Shown: positions 17,417 to 25,932, numbered from the stretch's first letter. The stretch is 45,761 bases of DNA from an uncultured Clostridia bacterium (GCA_937884995.1 CAKZZL010000026.1:1-45761); one strand, 5' to 3'. Notes: a model not told the origin generated them from the letters alone. Program-made: numbers and translations.

Positions 17417-18493
17417 ATGGCATTCGAAATCGACAATCAGTATGAGGATTTAACTAACATCAAAGTTATCGGAGTAGGCGGTGGCGGCGGAAACGCTATC
17501 AACCGCATGGGTAAAGAAGGTGTAACAGGTATTACACTTATTGCCATAAATACAGATAAACAAGCTCTTGCACGTTCACTTGCAGGACAGAAAATTCAGA
17601 TAGGCGAGAAAGTAACTGCCGGTCGTGGCGCAGGTGCTAAACCTGAGGTTGGCCAAAAGGCAGCAGAGGAGAGCAGAGATGCTATCATAGAAGCACTTGA
17701 AGGCACTCAAATGGTATTTGTAACAGCAGGTATGGGAGGCGGAACCGGAACAGGTGCAGCTCCGATTATTGCTGAGATTGCAAAAGAAAAAGGTATTCTT
17801 ACAGTAGGTATAGTAACAAAGCCATTTGCTTTCGAAGGTCCTCACAGATTAAAACAGGCTGAAGCAGGCATAGCTGAGCTTGCACAGCATGTTGATTCAT
17901 TGATAGTTATACCTAATGAAAGACTTAAATATGTTTCAGAACAGAAGATAACATTTGCCAATGCATTCGGAATAGCTGATGATGTACTTCGTCAGGGCGT
18001 TAAGAGTGTAACTGACCTTATCACAATACCTCAGTTCATCAACCTCGACTTTGCCGATGTAACAGCTATCATGAAGGATGCAGGCCATGCACATATGGGT
18101 ATCGGACGCGCAAGTGGTAAAGACAAGGCTGAACAGGCTGCTAACTCAGCTATTTCAAGTCCTCTTCTTGAGACAACAATCACAGGAGCAAAAGGCGTTA
18201 TCATCAGTATTACAGCTTCTCCTGACATCACACTTGAAGATGTTGATACAGCAGCAGGAATCGTTCGTGCACAGGCTGATGAAGATGCAAACATCATATT
18301 CGGTGTTGGTTTTGATGACACTCTTGATGACGAAATGATTGTAACCGTTATAGCTACAGGCTTCGGACTCGATTCAAACGGAATGGCTAAGAAACCTTTC
18401 TATAACGACAGCATCGATATCTCATCAAGCTCAAACTTCGGCGCTGACGATGATGATATGGGCGACATCCTTGATTTATTCAAGAAGAAATAA
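17417..18493 (+). CDS. ftsZ: Cell division GTPase FtsZ
   Basis: FtsZ is the tubulin-like GTPase forming the division ring. The 358-residue protein has the nucleotide site VIGVGGGGGNAI, the tubulin signature GGGTGTGAAP (about 107-116), and the catalytic loop region NLDFADVTAIMKDAGHAHMGIG. The linker after the GTPase core is short and ends in an acidic stretch and the tail DDDDMGDILDLFKKK. This differs from the common D-I-P-x-F-L-R type C-terminal peptide because the Ile-Pro pair is missing. No ftsA or sepF gene is adjacent. The start has a strong AGGAGG. Confidence 0.97.
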   Translation: MAFEIDNQYEDLTNIKVIGVGGGGGNAINRMGKEGVTGITLIAINTDKQALARSLAGQKIQIGEKVTAGRGAGAKPEVGQKAAEESRDAIIEALEGTQMVFVTAGMGGGTGTGAAPIIAEIAKEKGILTVGIVTKPFAFEGPHRLKQAEAGIAELAQHVDSLIVIPNERLKYVSEQKITFANAFGIADDVLRQGVKSVTDLITIPQFINLDFADVTAIMKDAGHAHMGIGRASGKDKAEQAANSAISSPLLETTITGAKGVIISITASPDITLEDVDTAAGIVRAQADEDANIIFGVGFDDTLDDEMIVTVIATGFGLDSNGMAKKPFYNDSIDISSSSNFGADDDDMGDILDLFKKK

Positions 18494-18519
18494 TCCTACC
18501 TGAAATTATATAAAAATAG

Positions 18520-18542
18520 CTCCCGCTTTATGCGGGAGTTTT
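18520..18542. terminator. Bidirectional terminator between ftsZ and the convergent small gene
   Basis: The stem CTCCCGC (18520-18526) and GCGGGAG (18532-18538) is followed by TTTT on the plus strand and by a T-rich stretch on the minus strand. It overlaps the stop codon of the convergent gene. Confidence 0.8.
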
Positions 18543-18772
18543 CATATTTTAAAATCATCAGGATTAAAGTCATTTGAAATCTTACGCGGCCTTTCAGGTC
18601 TGCGCTTTAATATATCATAAGAAAATTTACGGCAGTAGTAATCTTTATCAACCACTCCTTTTTTTATGCACAGAACAGTCTGCTTGTCCGGAGAGATATT
18701 CCCGTGTTTACAATATGAGCACGAGGGAACTATCGCTTTTTCTTTATATATTTTACTCAATATTATCACCAA
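18542..18772 (-). CDS. Small conserved four-cysteine protein, function unknown
   Basis: The 76-residue product has Cys at a C-x2-C pair (SCSYCKHG), then a single Cys in VLCIKKGVV and another in YYCRKFSYDILKR, followed by a basic proline-containing tail. I recognise this pattern from small uncharacterised Clostridia proteins of the form CxxCxxG...LCxxKG...CRxFxYDPL. The four Cys could bind zinc or an iron-sulfur cluster; that is inference. The GTG at 18772 or the TTG at 18760, which sits closer to a GGTGAT site, may be the start. It is convergent to ftsZ and has its own promoter. Confidence 0.75.
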   Translation of the reverse strand: MVIILSKIYKEKAIVPSCSYCKHGNISPDKQTVLCIKKGVVDKDYYCRKFSYDILKRRPERPRKISNDFNPDDFKI

Positions 18773-18783
18773 CTTTGTAATTC

Positions 18784-18812
18784 ATTCTATCACATAAGTT
18801 AAAGACTAACAA
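18784..18812 (-). promoter_or_regulatory. Promoter of the four-cysteine protein gene
   Basis: On the minus strand TTGTTA (18812-18807) and TAGAAT (18789-18784) are 17 bases apart, with TGTG immediately before the -10. The leader would be very short. Confidence 0.5.
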
Positions 18813-18843
18813 GTGAAAAAATCAATGCATATATTTGTGTAAA

Positions 18844-18872
18844 ATGACATCAAAAAACTTTTTCATTATAAT
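18844..18872 (+). promoter_or_regulatory. Promoter of the phoH operon
   Basis: ATGACA (18844-18849) and TATAAT (18867-18872) are 17 bases apart, about 50 bases before the phoH ATG. A second TATAAT at about 18892 lacks a convincing partner. Confidence 0.5.
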
Positions 18873-18921
18873 ATATTTATGATATAATAAATTTAACTTT
18901 ATACATTTTTTAGGAGAAACA

Positions 18922-19884
18922 ATGTTTGAACAACTGATAAGCGTTGAAAGAATGGAACAGATTGTAAGCCTGTTCGGAAGTTTTGATGAAAACGTTAAAT
19001 TAATAGAGAGTCATTACGGAGTAAATATTACCAATCACGGCTCTGAAATAAAGGTGTCGGGAGAAGCAGATGACGTGTCCAAGGCAGTCCGCGCAATTAA
19101 CGGACTTCTGACTCTGGTCAACAGAGGAGAAACTCTTTCTGACCAGAATATACGTTATGTCCTTTCTCTTGTAAATGAAGGAAACGAAGAAAAACTTTCG
19201 GCACTGACCGGAGATTGTGTATGTATCACGGCAAAGGGAAAACCCATTAAGCCTAAAACACTGGGCCAAAAGAAGTATATAGAGAATATCAAAAACCATA
19301 CAATTACATTGGGAGCAGGTCCTGCCGGAACAGGTAAGACATACTTAGCTGTTGCAATGGCCGTAAATGCATTCAGAGCCAAGGAAGTGAATCGCATTAT
19401 ACTTACAAGACCTGCAGTTGAAGCAGGTGAAAAGCTCGGCTTTTTACCCGGAGATTTACAGCAAAAAGTCGATCCCTATCTTCGCCCTTTATATGATGCA
19501 CTTTTTGATATGCTCGGCGCAGAGAGCTTTCAAAAATACCAGGAAAGAGGCAGTATAGAGGTTGCACCGCTGGCATATATGAGAGGCCGTACACTCGATG
19601 ACAGTTTCATCATACTGGATGAGGCACAAAATACAACACGTGAGCAGATGAAAATGTTCCTGACAAGACTCGGATTTAATTCAAAAATAGTTGTGACGGG
19701 AGACATAACACAGATAGATTTGCCGGAAGGTAAGAAATCAGGTCTTCTGGATGCAATGAAGGTATTGAAAAATATAGATGATATATCAATAACCAGATTC
19801 AGTGAAAAAGATGTGGTCAGACATCGTTTGGTACAGGATATCATAAAAGCTTATGATAAGCAGGAAGAGAGGAAGAAAAAATGA
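18922..19884 (+). CDS. phoH: PhoH-family ATPase
   Basis: PhoH-like proteins are ATPases linked to RNA metabolism; the exact job is not settled. The 320-residue protein has an N-terminal KH-like part (GVNITNHGSEIKVSG), then a P-loop domain with Walker A GPAGTGKTYLA (about 132-142), the ILTRPAVEAGEKLGFLPGD segment, Walker B FIILDEAQN and a motif III VVTGDITQIDLP. It heads the conserved operon phoH-ybeY-dgkA-era-recO-mutS2 and overlaps ybeY by four bases, which supports a role with the rRNA-processing nuclease YbeY. Confidence 0.93.
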   Translation: MFEQLISVERMEQIVSLFGSFDENVKLIESHYGVNITNHGSEIKVSGEADDVSKAVRAINGLLTLVNRGETLSDQNIRYVLSLVNEGNEEKLSALTGDCVCITAKGKPIKPKTLGQKKYIENIKNHTITLGAGPAGTGKTYLAVAMAVNAFRAKEVNRIILTRPAVEAGEKLGFLPGDLQQKVDPYLRPLYDALFDMLGAESFQKYQERGSIEVAPLAYMRGRTLDDSFIILDEAQNTTREQMKMFLTRLGFNSKIVVTGDITQIDLPEGKKSGLLDAMKVLKNIDDISITRFSEKDVVRHRLVQDIIKAYDKQEERKKK

Positions 19885-20387
19885 TAGGTAAGATTAAAGT
19901 AACCACCACAAATCAGCAAAGCAATATAAAAGTTCCGACAGGTGTGCGTATGCTTATACGTAGATGCTGCAATGCAGTTTTAACACAGGAAAACTTTGAC
20001 GGCGATGCAGAAGTAAGTGTAAGCATAGTGGATGATGAACAGATACAAAAACTTAACAAAGAATACAGGAATATTGACCGCAGTACAGATGTCCTCTCTT
20101 TCCCTTTAGGAGAAAACGGTGTATATGACATAAATCATGATACGGGGGCCAAACTTCTGGGAGATATAGTTATATCAATAGAACATGCATATGATCAGGC
20201 AGAAAAATACGGCCACAGTCTCCAAAGAGAAATCGCATATCTTACTGTTCATTCCATGCTGCATCTTCTCGGCTATAACCATGAAGAAGGCGGACTGGAA
20301 GCAGTACATATGCGTGAAAAAGAAGAAACTGTTCTCACACAGCTCGGACTTAAGAGAAACGGCAGTTATTATATAGATGAAGAATGA
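19881..20387 (+). CDS. ybeY: Endoribonuclease YbeY (rRNA maturation factor)
   Basis: YbeY is a zinc-dependent RNase acting in 16S rRNA 3'-end maturation and ribosome quality control. The 168-residue protein has the RSTDVLSFPL motif and the zinc-binding HSMLHLLGYNHE, which fits the H-x3-H-x5-H pattern. The family usually has Gly after the first His; here it is Ser. The ATG overlaps the phoH stop (ATGA). It is followed by dgkA with a GGAAGAAGGG site beginning at its end. Confidence 0.94.
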   Translation: MIGKIKVTTTNQQSNIKVPTGVRMLIRRCCNAVLTQENFDGDAEVSVSIVDDEQIQKLNKEYRNIDRSTDVLSFPLGENGVYDINHDTGAKLLGDIVISIEHAYDQAEKYGHSLQREIAYLTVHSMLHLLGYNHEEGGLEAVHMREKEETVLTQLGLKRNGSYYIDEE

Positions 20388-20402
20388 TTGGAAGAAGGGC
20401 AT

Positions 20403-20873
20403 ATGAAGGGACTAGCTAAAAGCTTTTATTATGCCTTCAGAGGCATATTTACGGCAATAAAAAATGAAAGAAATTTCAGAATACATCTTGTTTGCATGAT
20501 ATATATGTATTTTTTCCTGCTCAGATATGATTTTTTTGAGGTTAGCAGAACTCAATTTGCAATCATATTTCTTGCAAATGCAATGGTAGTTGCAGCAGAA
20601 CTTATCAATACATCTATTGAAGCAAGCGTCGACCTTTATGGAGAAGAATATACAAATAACGGAAAAATCGCCAAAGATACCGCAGCAGCAGCTGTTCTTG
20701 TGACTGCGATTTTTGCAGTCCTTACAGGCATTGCAATACTTTTCCAGCCTGCGGCTTTTAAGGAACTTTTCGCTTATGCCACTACGCATATATCCTTTAT
20801 TATATCCTTTATAATATCTGTAGTTATTTTTACAATCTTCATATTCTTTGGTATCGGCAAGAAGGAGAAATGA
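20403..20873 (+). CDS. dgkA: DgkA-type lipid kinase (diacylglycerol or undecaprenol kinase)
   Basis: In Firmicutes this family mainly phosphorylates undecaprenol, recycling the wall lipid carrier. The 156-residue protein has the core motifs KNERNFRIHL near the N-terminus and the active-site AELINTSIEASVDLYGEEYT followed by KDTAAAAVLV, and is strongly hydrophobic. It is longer than the usual about 120 residues because of an additional hydrophobic C-terminal segment (about 125-152). The ATG at 20403 follows GAAGAAGGG; the upstream TTG at 20388 has no site. Its position between ybeY and era is classical. Confidence 0.88.
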   Translation: MKGLAKSFYYAFRGIFTAIKNERNFRIHLVCMIYMYFFLLRYDFFEVSRTQFAIIFLANAMVVAAELINTSIEASVDLYGEEYTNNGKIAKDTAAAAVLVTAIFAVLTGIAILFQPAAFKELFAYATTHISFIISFIISVVIFTIFIFFGIGKKEK

Positions 20874-21766
20874 TGAAAACGTCCAAAACTGCATTTATTG
20901 CAATCATAGGTAAGGCAAATGTCGGTAAGTCATCAATACTTAACCGTTTGCTTGGTCAAAAAATAGCAATCGTTTCTTCAAAACCCCAGACTACGAGAAC
21001 AAGGATAATGGGTGTCCTCACAACGGATGACAATATACAACTTGTCTTCACGGATACTCCCGGATATCATAAACCCAAGACCAAACTCGGAGAGAAAATG
21101 GTCAAGGCCGTCAGCGACAGCCTTGACGGCGTCGATGCATGCCTTTTGGTTGTTGAACCCGAGGGTGAGCCGGAAGAGTCGGAAATTAAGCTTATTGAAA
21201 AAATCAAGAAGGGAAAACATCCTGCAATACTTGCTATCAATAAGATAGATACAATTAAAAATAAAGAAAAACTTATGGCAAGAATTGCAGAGTTTTCATC
21301 TCTCCATGATTTTGATGCAGTTGTACCTGTGTCCGCAGCAGACGGGAACGGTATTGACATATTGCTGGATGAACTTAAAAAACAAGCATTTGAATCAGAA
21401 CATTTCTTTCCGGATGATACATTGACAGACCAGCCGGAAAGAGTGCTTGCCGCCGAGATGATAAGAGAGAAAATGCTGAGACTTTTAGATAAAGAAATAC
21501 CTCACGGTACAGCAGTAAGCATCGAAAAAATGCATGAACGCGATAACGGCATATTGGATGTTGAAGCAACTATCTATTGCGAAAAAGAAAGTCATAAAGG
21601 AATAATTATCGGTAAAAAAGGCGCCATGCTCAAGAAAATTTCCACTTATGCAAGACAGGATATGGAAAATTTCTTTGACTGCCATGTGAATCTTCAATGC
21701 TGGGTCAAAGTTAAAGAAGGATGGCGCAACCGAGAGGGTCTGATACATAATTTCGGACTTGACTGA
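20873..21766 (+). CDS. era: GTPase Era
   Basis: Era binds the 3' end of 16S rRNA and aids 30S assembly. The 297-residue protein has GTPase motifs G1 GKANVGKSS, G2 region PQTTRTRIMG, G3 DTPGYH and G4 NKID, then a C-terminal KH domain with IIGKKGAMLKKI (about 241-252). Two adjacent ATG codons occur (20870 and 20873); the second gives five bases after AAGGAG rather than two, so I prefer it. The start overlaps the dgkA stop. Confidence 0.96.
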   Translation: MKTSKTAFIAIIGKANVGKSSILNRLLGQKIAIVSSKPQTTRTRIMGVLTTDDNIQLVFTDTPGYHKPKTKLGEKMVKAVSDSLDGVDACLLVVEPEGEPEESEIKLIEKIKKGKHPAILAINKIDTIKNKEKLMARIAEFSSLHDFDAVVPVSAADGNGIDILLDELKKQAFESEHFFPDDTLTDQPERVLAAEMIREKMLRLLDKEIPHGTAVSIEKMHERDNGILDVEATIYCEKESHKGIIIGKKGAMLKKISTYARQDMENFFDCHVNLQCWVKVKEGWRNREGLIHNFGLD

Positions 21767-21777
21767 GAAGGAAAGAT

Positions 21778-22518
21778 ATGAGAATAAACAGCGAAGGCAT
21801 AATCTTAAAAGAACAAAATATACGTGAAAAAGACAAGCTTGTTTATGTCCTGACAAAGAATAACGGGCTTATTCATGCATTTGTTCACGGCGCCAAGAAC
21901 ATAAAGAACAAGAAAGGCAGCGCCACAGGTCTTCTTTGCTATTCCAGACTCTCATTTTATAGTTCAAAGGATGCGTATATAATTGATGAGGCTGAACCGA
22001 TAGAAGTCTTTTTCAATCTCAGAAACAATCTTGAAAATCTGGCTCTTGCCCAGTATTTTTCAGAACTTGCAATGGCACTGGTGCAAGAAGGGGAAGAGAG
22101 CGAAGAGTATTTAAGACTCATACTCAACAGCATATATTTTCTCGCTAACGAAAAGCTGCCCAGAGAACAAATCAAAGCCATATATGAGCTCAGGATTATG
22201 TGCATAGCAGGATATATGCCGAATCTTGTAGCATGTAAAAAATGCGGTGAGTATGAAACCAATACCATGTATATGGATATATCCGACGGGCTCCTTTATT
22301 GTGAGAATTGTGCACCGTCTTCTTCACTTATTGCACTGAACAAGGGACTTGTAAGCGCATTAAGGCATATAGCTTTTTCTGATTTTGATAAAATATTCAG
22401 CTTTAAGATTGCGGAGGAAGATTTAGCTGATCTTTCGTTTGTAACTGAAAGATATCTTCTTTCGGGTCTTGAAAGAAACTTTAACACACTTCAGTTTTAC
22501 AAGGATTTAACAAAATGA
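21778..22518 (+). CDS. recO: DNA repair protein RecO
   Basis: RecO helps load RecA on SSB-coated single-stranded DNA in the RecFOR route. The 246-residue protein begins with the OB-fold signature INSEGIILKEQNIREKDKL, has the RLSFYSSKDAYIIDEAEP strand and a helical C-terminal domain with a zinc finger formed by CKKCGEY and CENC. It sits 11 bases after era, as in other Firmicutes, and its end overlaps the mutS2 start by four bases. Confidence 0.94.
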   Translation: MRINSEGIILKEQNIREKDKLVYVLTKNNGLIHAFVHGAKNIKNKKGSATGLLCYSRLSFYSSKDAYIIDEAEPIEVFFNLRNNLENLALAQYFSELAMALVQEGEESEEYLRLILNSIYFLANEKLPREQIKAIYELRIMCIAGYMPNLVACKKCGEYETNTMYMDISDGLLYCENCAPSSSLIALNKGLVSALRHIAFSDFDKIFSFKIAEEDLADLSFVTERYLLSGLERNFNTLQFYKDLTK

Positions 22519-24884
22519 ACAAATATGAATTATCGCTGGAACTAGATAAAATACTGGAAAAACTTTCATCTTTTTGCAGATCGGAAGACGCAAAAGAGAA
22601 AGCTTTATCTCTTTGCCCGCAGACTGATTTTGAAGAGGTCCTGAGATTGCTTGACGAAAGCGAAGCAGCACATGCTTTTATTGCAAAATTCGGGGCTCCG
22701 TCCTTTACGGGACTAGTCAATGTAAACAATGCACTCTCCCGCGCTGCCGCCGGAGCGACACTTGCGCCGATTGAACTCTTAAGAATTGCATCGACCCTTA
22801 AAGCGATAAGAGGAATAACTGCATGGCATGAAAAGTGTGCAGGCATACAGACTGCACTCGATGAATACTTTTCAGCTCTCTATCCCAACAAATATCTTGA
22901 GGAGAAAATCACCAATGCCATTATTTCCGAAAGCGAAATAAGCGACAATGCATCTGCTAACCTAAAAAAGATAAGACGGGATATGAGTCATTATGAGAAT
23001 AAGATAAGGCAGCAGCTTGACTCAATGATACATTCTGCCCATTATTCAAAATACCTGCAGGATAATATTATAACGCAGAGGAACGGCAGATATGTTATAC
23101 CTGTAAAGAATGAGAACCGTAATGAAATAGCGGGCATGGTACATGATACATCCGGAAGCGGCGCCACAGTCTTTATTGAACCTGCGGCTGTAGTCGAGGC
23201 AAACAATGAAATCAAAGTCCTGCAAAGTAAGGAAAAAGATGAAATCGAAAGAATCTTATCCGAGCTTTCCGTAGAAGCAGGTGAATATCTGGAAAGTATA
23301 AAAGCAAGCTTTTCTACTGCCGTAATGCTGGATGTGATATTTGCAAAAGCACATATGGCATATGATATGAAAGCCAGCAGACCTATTCTCAATAAAGACG
23401 GAGAAATATTGCTAAAAAGCGCAAGACATCCTTTAATAGATCCCAAAAAGGTAGTCCCTGTGGATATATCACTGGGAACCGATTTTGATTCACTCATCAT
23501 TACAGGGGCAAATACAGGCGGTAAAACTGTATCCATAAAGACGATAGGCTTGTCTGTACTCATGGCCGAGTGCGGACTTATGCTGCCTGTAAAAGACAAC
23601 AGCAAAATTTCAACTTTCAGAAATGTGCTTGCAGATATAGGCGACGAGCAAAGCATAGAACAGTCACTTTCCACTTTCTCAGCTCATATGACAAACGTTG
23701 CCGGCATACTCAAAATCGCTGACAGCGAGAGCCTCGTATTAATTGATGAACTGGGCGCAGGTACCGACCCCATAGAGGGAGCCTCACTTGCAGTTGCTAT
23801 ACTTGAAGCAATCCGCAGCAAGGGGTCAAAAATTGCATGTACAACGCACTATTCCGAGCTTAAAGAATATGCTCTGAAGACAGAAAGAGTGGAAAACGGA
23901 TGCTGTGAGTTTGATATAAAGACATTAAAACCGACATACAGGCTTCTTTTAGGCATGCCGGGCAGATCAAATGCCCTTGCTATTGCCAAAAGATTAGGCA
24001 TAGAGGACAGCATACTCGATTATGCTAGGTCAATCATATCAGATGAAAACACACGTTTTGAAGATGCTGTGGATTCGCTGGAAAGCACAAGAAAAAGACT
24101 CGATGATGAAAAGGCTCAGATAGAGGAAGAGAAGATAAAGGCTGATAAAGACAGAGACAGTTCCGCCAAACTTCTTGAGGAGTCAAGACAAAAGAGCGAA
24201 AAAGAAATACAAAGAGCTAAAGCGGAAGCTGAAAAAATAGTCGAAAATGCCAAGAGAGCAGCAAATTCCTTATTGCTTGAAATAGAGAGACTGAAAAAAC
24301 AACAAACAAAAACGGATAACCTGAATGAAATTGCCAGAAAAGCAAAAGCTGCAATAAGAAATCACATGGATAAAGTCGATTCGATTTCCGATTCATTGGA
24401 AGAAGACGATGAATATGTCCTTCCTCGTCCACTCAAAGCCGGCGACAAAGTAAAGGTTCGCTCTTTGGGCAATGAGGGACAAGTGCTTTCTATAGACGAA
24501 AAGAAGAAAACAGCAAGTGTACAATCAGGTATGATAAAAGTAAATGTTGCGATTGATGACCTCAGATTGATTGAAGAAAAGAAAAAAGAGGAAAAGAAAC
24601 AAAAAAATATATCAACCGGTGTTTCACAGTCATCAGGCCCTGCCGCCACAAGCATAGATGTAAGAGGGGAAACAGTTGAAGAAGCCGTACTTGACATAGA
24701 TAAATATATTGATCAAGTCTTAAGAAGCGGCCTTAATGAATTCACAATTATACATGGCAAAGGCACAGGCGCATTGAGAAAAGGTATACATACATATCTT
24801 AAAGGAAATAAATTTATACGGACATTCCGCCTTGGAAAATTCGGGGAAGGCGAAGACGGAGTAACAATCTGTGAACTTCGTTAA
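22515..24884 (+). CDS. mutS2: MutS2 family ATPase/endonuclease
   Basis: MutS2 proteins bind branched DNA and suppress recombination. In Bacillus the homologue also splits collided ribosomes for quality control. The 789-residue protein has a MutS core with Walker A ITGANTGGKTVSIKT (about 328-342), Walker B LVLIDELGAGTDP, TTHYSEL, a long charged coiled coil (about 510-625), a KOW-like segment (KAGDKVKVRSLGNEG) and a C-terminal Smr domain beginning SIDVRGETVEEA with the catalytic-type IIHGKGTGALR. It ends with tandem stops TAA TGA. Confidence 0.95.
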   Translation: MNKYELSLELDKILEKLSSFCRSEDAKEKALSLCPQTDFEEVLRLLDESEAAHAFIAKFGAPSFTGLVNVNNALSRAAAGATLAPIELLRIASTLKAIRGITAWHEKCAGIQTALDEYFSALYPNKYLEEKITNAIISESEISDNASANLKKIRRDMSHYENKIRQQLDSMIHSAHYSKYLQDNIITQRNGRYVIPVKNENRNEIAGMVHDTSGSGATVFIEPAAVVEANNEIKVLQSKEKDEIERILSELSVEAGEYLESIKASFSTAVMLDVIFAKAHMAYDMKASRPILNKDGEILLKSARHPLIDPKKVVPVDISLGTDFDSLIITGANTGGKTVSIKTIGLSVLMAECGLMLPVKDNSKISTFRNVLADIGDEQSIEQSLSTFSAHMTNVAGILKIADSESLVLIDELGAGTDPIEGASLAVAILEAIRSKGSKIACTTHYSELKEYALKTERVENGCCEFDIKTLKPTYRLLLGMPGRSNALAIAKRLGIEDSILDYARSIISDENTRFEDAVDSLESTRKRLDDEKAQIEEEKIKADKDRDSSAKLLEESRQKSEKEIQRAKAEAEKIVENAKRAANSLLLEIERLKKQQTKTDNLNEIARKAKAAIRNHMDKVDSISDSLEEDDEYVLPRPLKAGDKVKVRSLGNEGQVLSIDEKKKTASVQSGMIKVNVAIDDLRLIEEKKKEEKKQKNISTGVSQSSGPAATSIDVRGETVEEAVLDIDKYIDQVLRSGLNEFTIIHGKGTGALRKGIHTYLKGNKFIRTFRLGKFGEGEDGVTICELR

Positions 24885-24932
24885 TGACTTGAAACATATG
24901 GAAATGATGGAAGTCAAAATTCAACAGGTTTA

Positions 24933-25115
24933 ATGTTATTTATCTGGCCTGATATGATAAAAGAATATTCCTCTGGCGTCTTAATTGATGATTTGGAAAG
25001 CGGGGAATATATGACAGTTCCAATTGACGATCAGCTCAATGTAACATTTAGCTATGCTGATGAAAGCGAAAAAAAGAACGATCAAAGTCTTATTGATGAA
25101 AATTCTGCAGATTAA
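24933..25115 (+). CDS. Possible small acidic protein after mutS2, uncertain
   Basis: A 60-codon frame beginning MLFIWPDMIKEY and ending DQSLIDENSAD is open between mutS2 and a terminator. It has no Shine-Dalgarno site at its ATG, and I do not recognise it. The same frame is open back to the tandem stops of mutS2, so it may be a decayed remnant, or the gene may start elsewhere. The base composition resembles coding sequence and the product is acidic. Confidence 0.3.
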   Translation: MLFIWPDMIKEYSSGVLIDDLESGEYMTVPIDDQLNVTFSYADESEKKNDQSLIDENSAD

Positions 25116-25139
25116 AACTTGATACAAATAAAAACACAC

Positions 25140-25180
25140 GGCAGCATATTATCTGGGATAATAGCTGCCTATATATTTTA
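25140..25180 (+). terminator. Terminator after the mutS2 operon
   Basis: GGCAGC-A-TATTATC, loop TGG, GATAATA-GCTGCC forms a 13-pair hairpin with one bulge, followed by TATATATTTTA. Confidence 0.75.
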
Positions 25181-25208
25181 CGGATAATAAAGCACATGTA
25201 AATATAAC

Positions 25209-25237
25209 TTGAAAACTGTTTTTTGCTATGTTAGAAT
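25209..25237 (+). promoter_or_regulatory. Promoter of the membrane-anchored Ser/Thr-rich protein gene
   Basis: TTGAAA (25209-25214) and TAGAAT (25232-25237) are 17 bases apart. The expected start is only a few bases before the AGGAGG at 25251. Confidence 0.65.
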
Positions 25238-25264
25238 ATTATTGAAATTTAGGAGGTATTAATT

Positions 25265-25858
25265 ATGTCCGAAGAATCAAGAAATAATAAAAAAGTAATA
25301 ATCATAATTGTTGCTGTTGTCGCTTTGGTTATTGCTATTGCAACAGCAGTTATATTGAGCAAAAATAAAGGAAAACAAGGTGACGGCACTACAATAAATA
25401 ACGACAGCGAAACAGCTGCAGTTATATCTGTAACCGATGAAAACGGCGAAACTATTGAAGTGGAAGTATATACAGACGAGAACGGCAGAGAGTACATAAA
25501 CAATGCCAATAAAGAAAAGGTATATATTGATGATAAGGCATCAGACGGATGGTATGGCAGCGAGAAAACATCCGATGTGATATATGACCTTATAAAAAAT
25601 ACAACGGCGGCAGCAAATGACAGCAGTTCAGAGGAAAGCAAATCAAAAAATGAATCTGAAAGTAAATCTGAAACCAAATCTCAGGAAAGCATAAGCACTA
25701 CTGCTTCCGGCCAGGAATCTGAAACAAAGGAAGAAACAACAAACTCTCAGACTACGACCCCTGAAACAAGCACCGGTTCATCTTCAGAAGTTGTTATAGG
25801 TGATGGCGACGGCGGCAATAATTCCATCAGCTGGGATGAGATTAAAAATGCTCCGTAA
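25265..25858 (+). CDS. Membrane-anchored Ser/Thr/Glu-rich exported protein, unknown function
   Basis: The 197-residue protein has a short basic N-terminus, one hydrophobic helix (about 11-31, VIIIIVAVVALVIAIATAV), a small folded region with repeated DENGE/DENGRE motifs (about 55-85), then a low-complexity Ser/Thr/Glu/Lys region (about 110-180) and a Gly/Asp-rich end. It is probably anchored by its N-terminus and exposed outside the cell. I recognise no enzymatic domain. It has its own promoter and a strong AGGAGG, and is monocistronic between two terminator-like hairpins. Confidence 0.75.
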   Translation: MSEESRNNKKVIIIIVAVVALVIAIATAVILSKNKGKQGDGTTINNDSETAAVISVTDENGETIEVEVYTDENGREYINNANKEKVYIDDKASDGWYGSEKTSDVIYDLIKNTTAAANDSSSEESKSKNESESKSETKSQESISTTASGQESETKEETTNSQTTTPETSTGSSSEVVIGDGDGGNNSISWDEIKNAP

Positions 25859-25864
25859 AAAGTC

Positions 25865-25893
25865 TTGACAAATCAATAACAGTCTTGTATAAT
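25865..25893 (+). promoter_or_regulatory. Perfect-consensus promoter of ylxM-ffh
   Basis: TTGACA (25865-25870) and TATAAT (25888-25893) are separated by exactly 17 bases, the full sigma-A consensus. It begins seven bases after the stop of the preceding gene and is followed at once by a hairpin. Confidence 0.85.
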
Positions 25894-25896
25894 ATC

Positions 25897-25932
25897 GTCC
25901 TGTAAAGTGATTTGGCTTTACAGGACGTTTTT
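25897..25932 (+). terminator. Hairpin at the 5' end of the ylxM-ffh transcript
   Basis: GTCCTGTAAAG (25897-25907) pairs perfectly over 11 bases with CTTTACAGGAC (25916-25926) around an eight-base loop, followed by GTTTTTC and then the AGGAGG of ylxM. Because it starts four bases after the -10 box it would form the extreme 5' end of the mRNA. It may terminate upstream transcripts, stabilise the mRNA or attenuate it. Confidence 0.7.

Noticed and set aside
24885..25115. Stop-codon read-through extending MutS2
   Set aside because: MutS2 already ends with a complete Smr domain and tandem TAA TGA stops, so extension is very unlikely.
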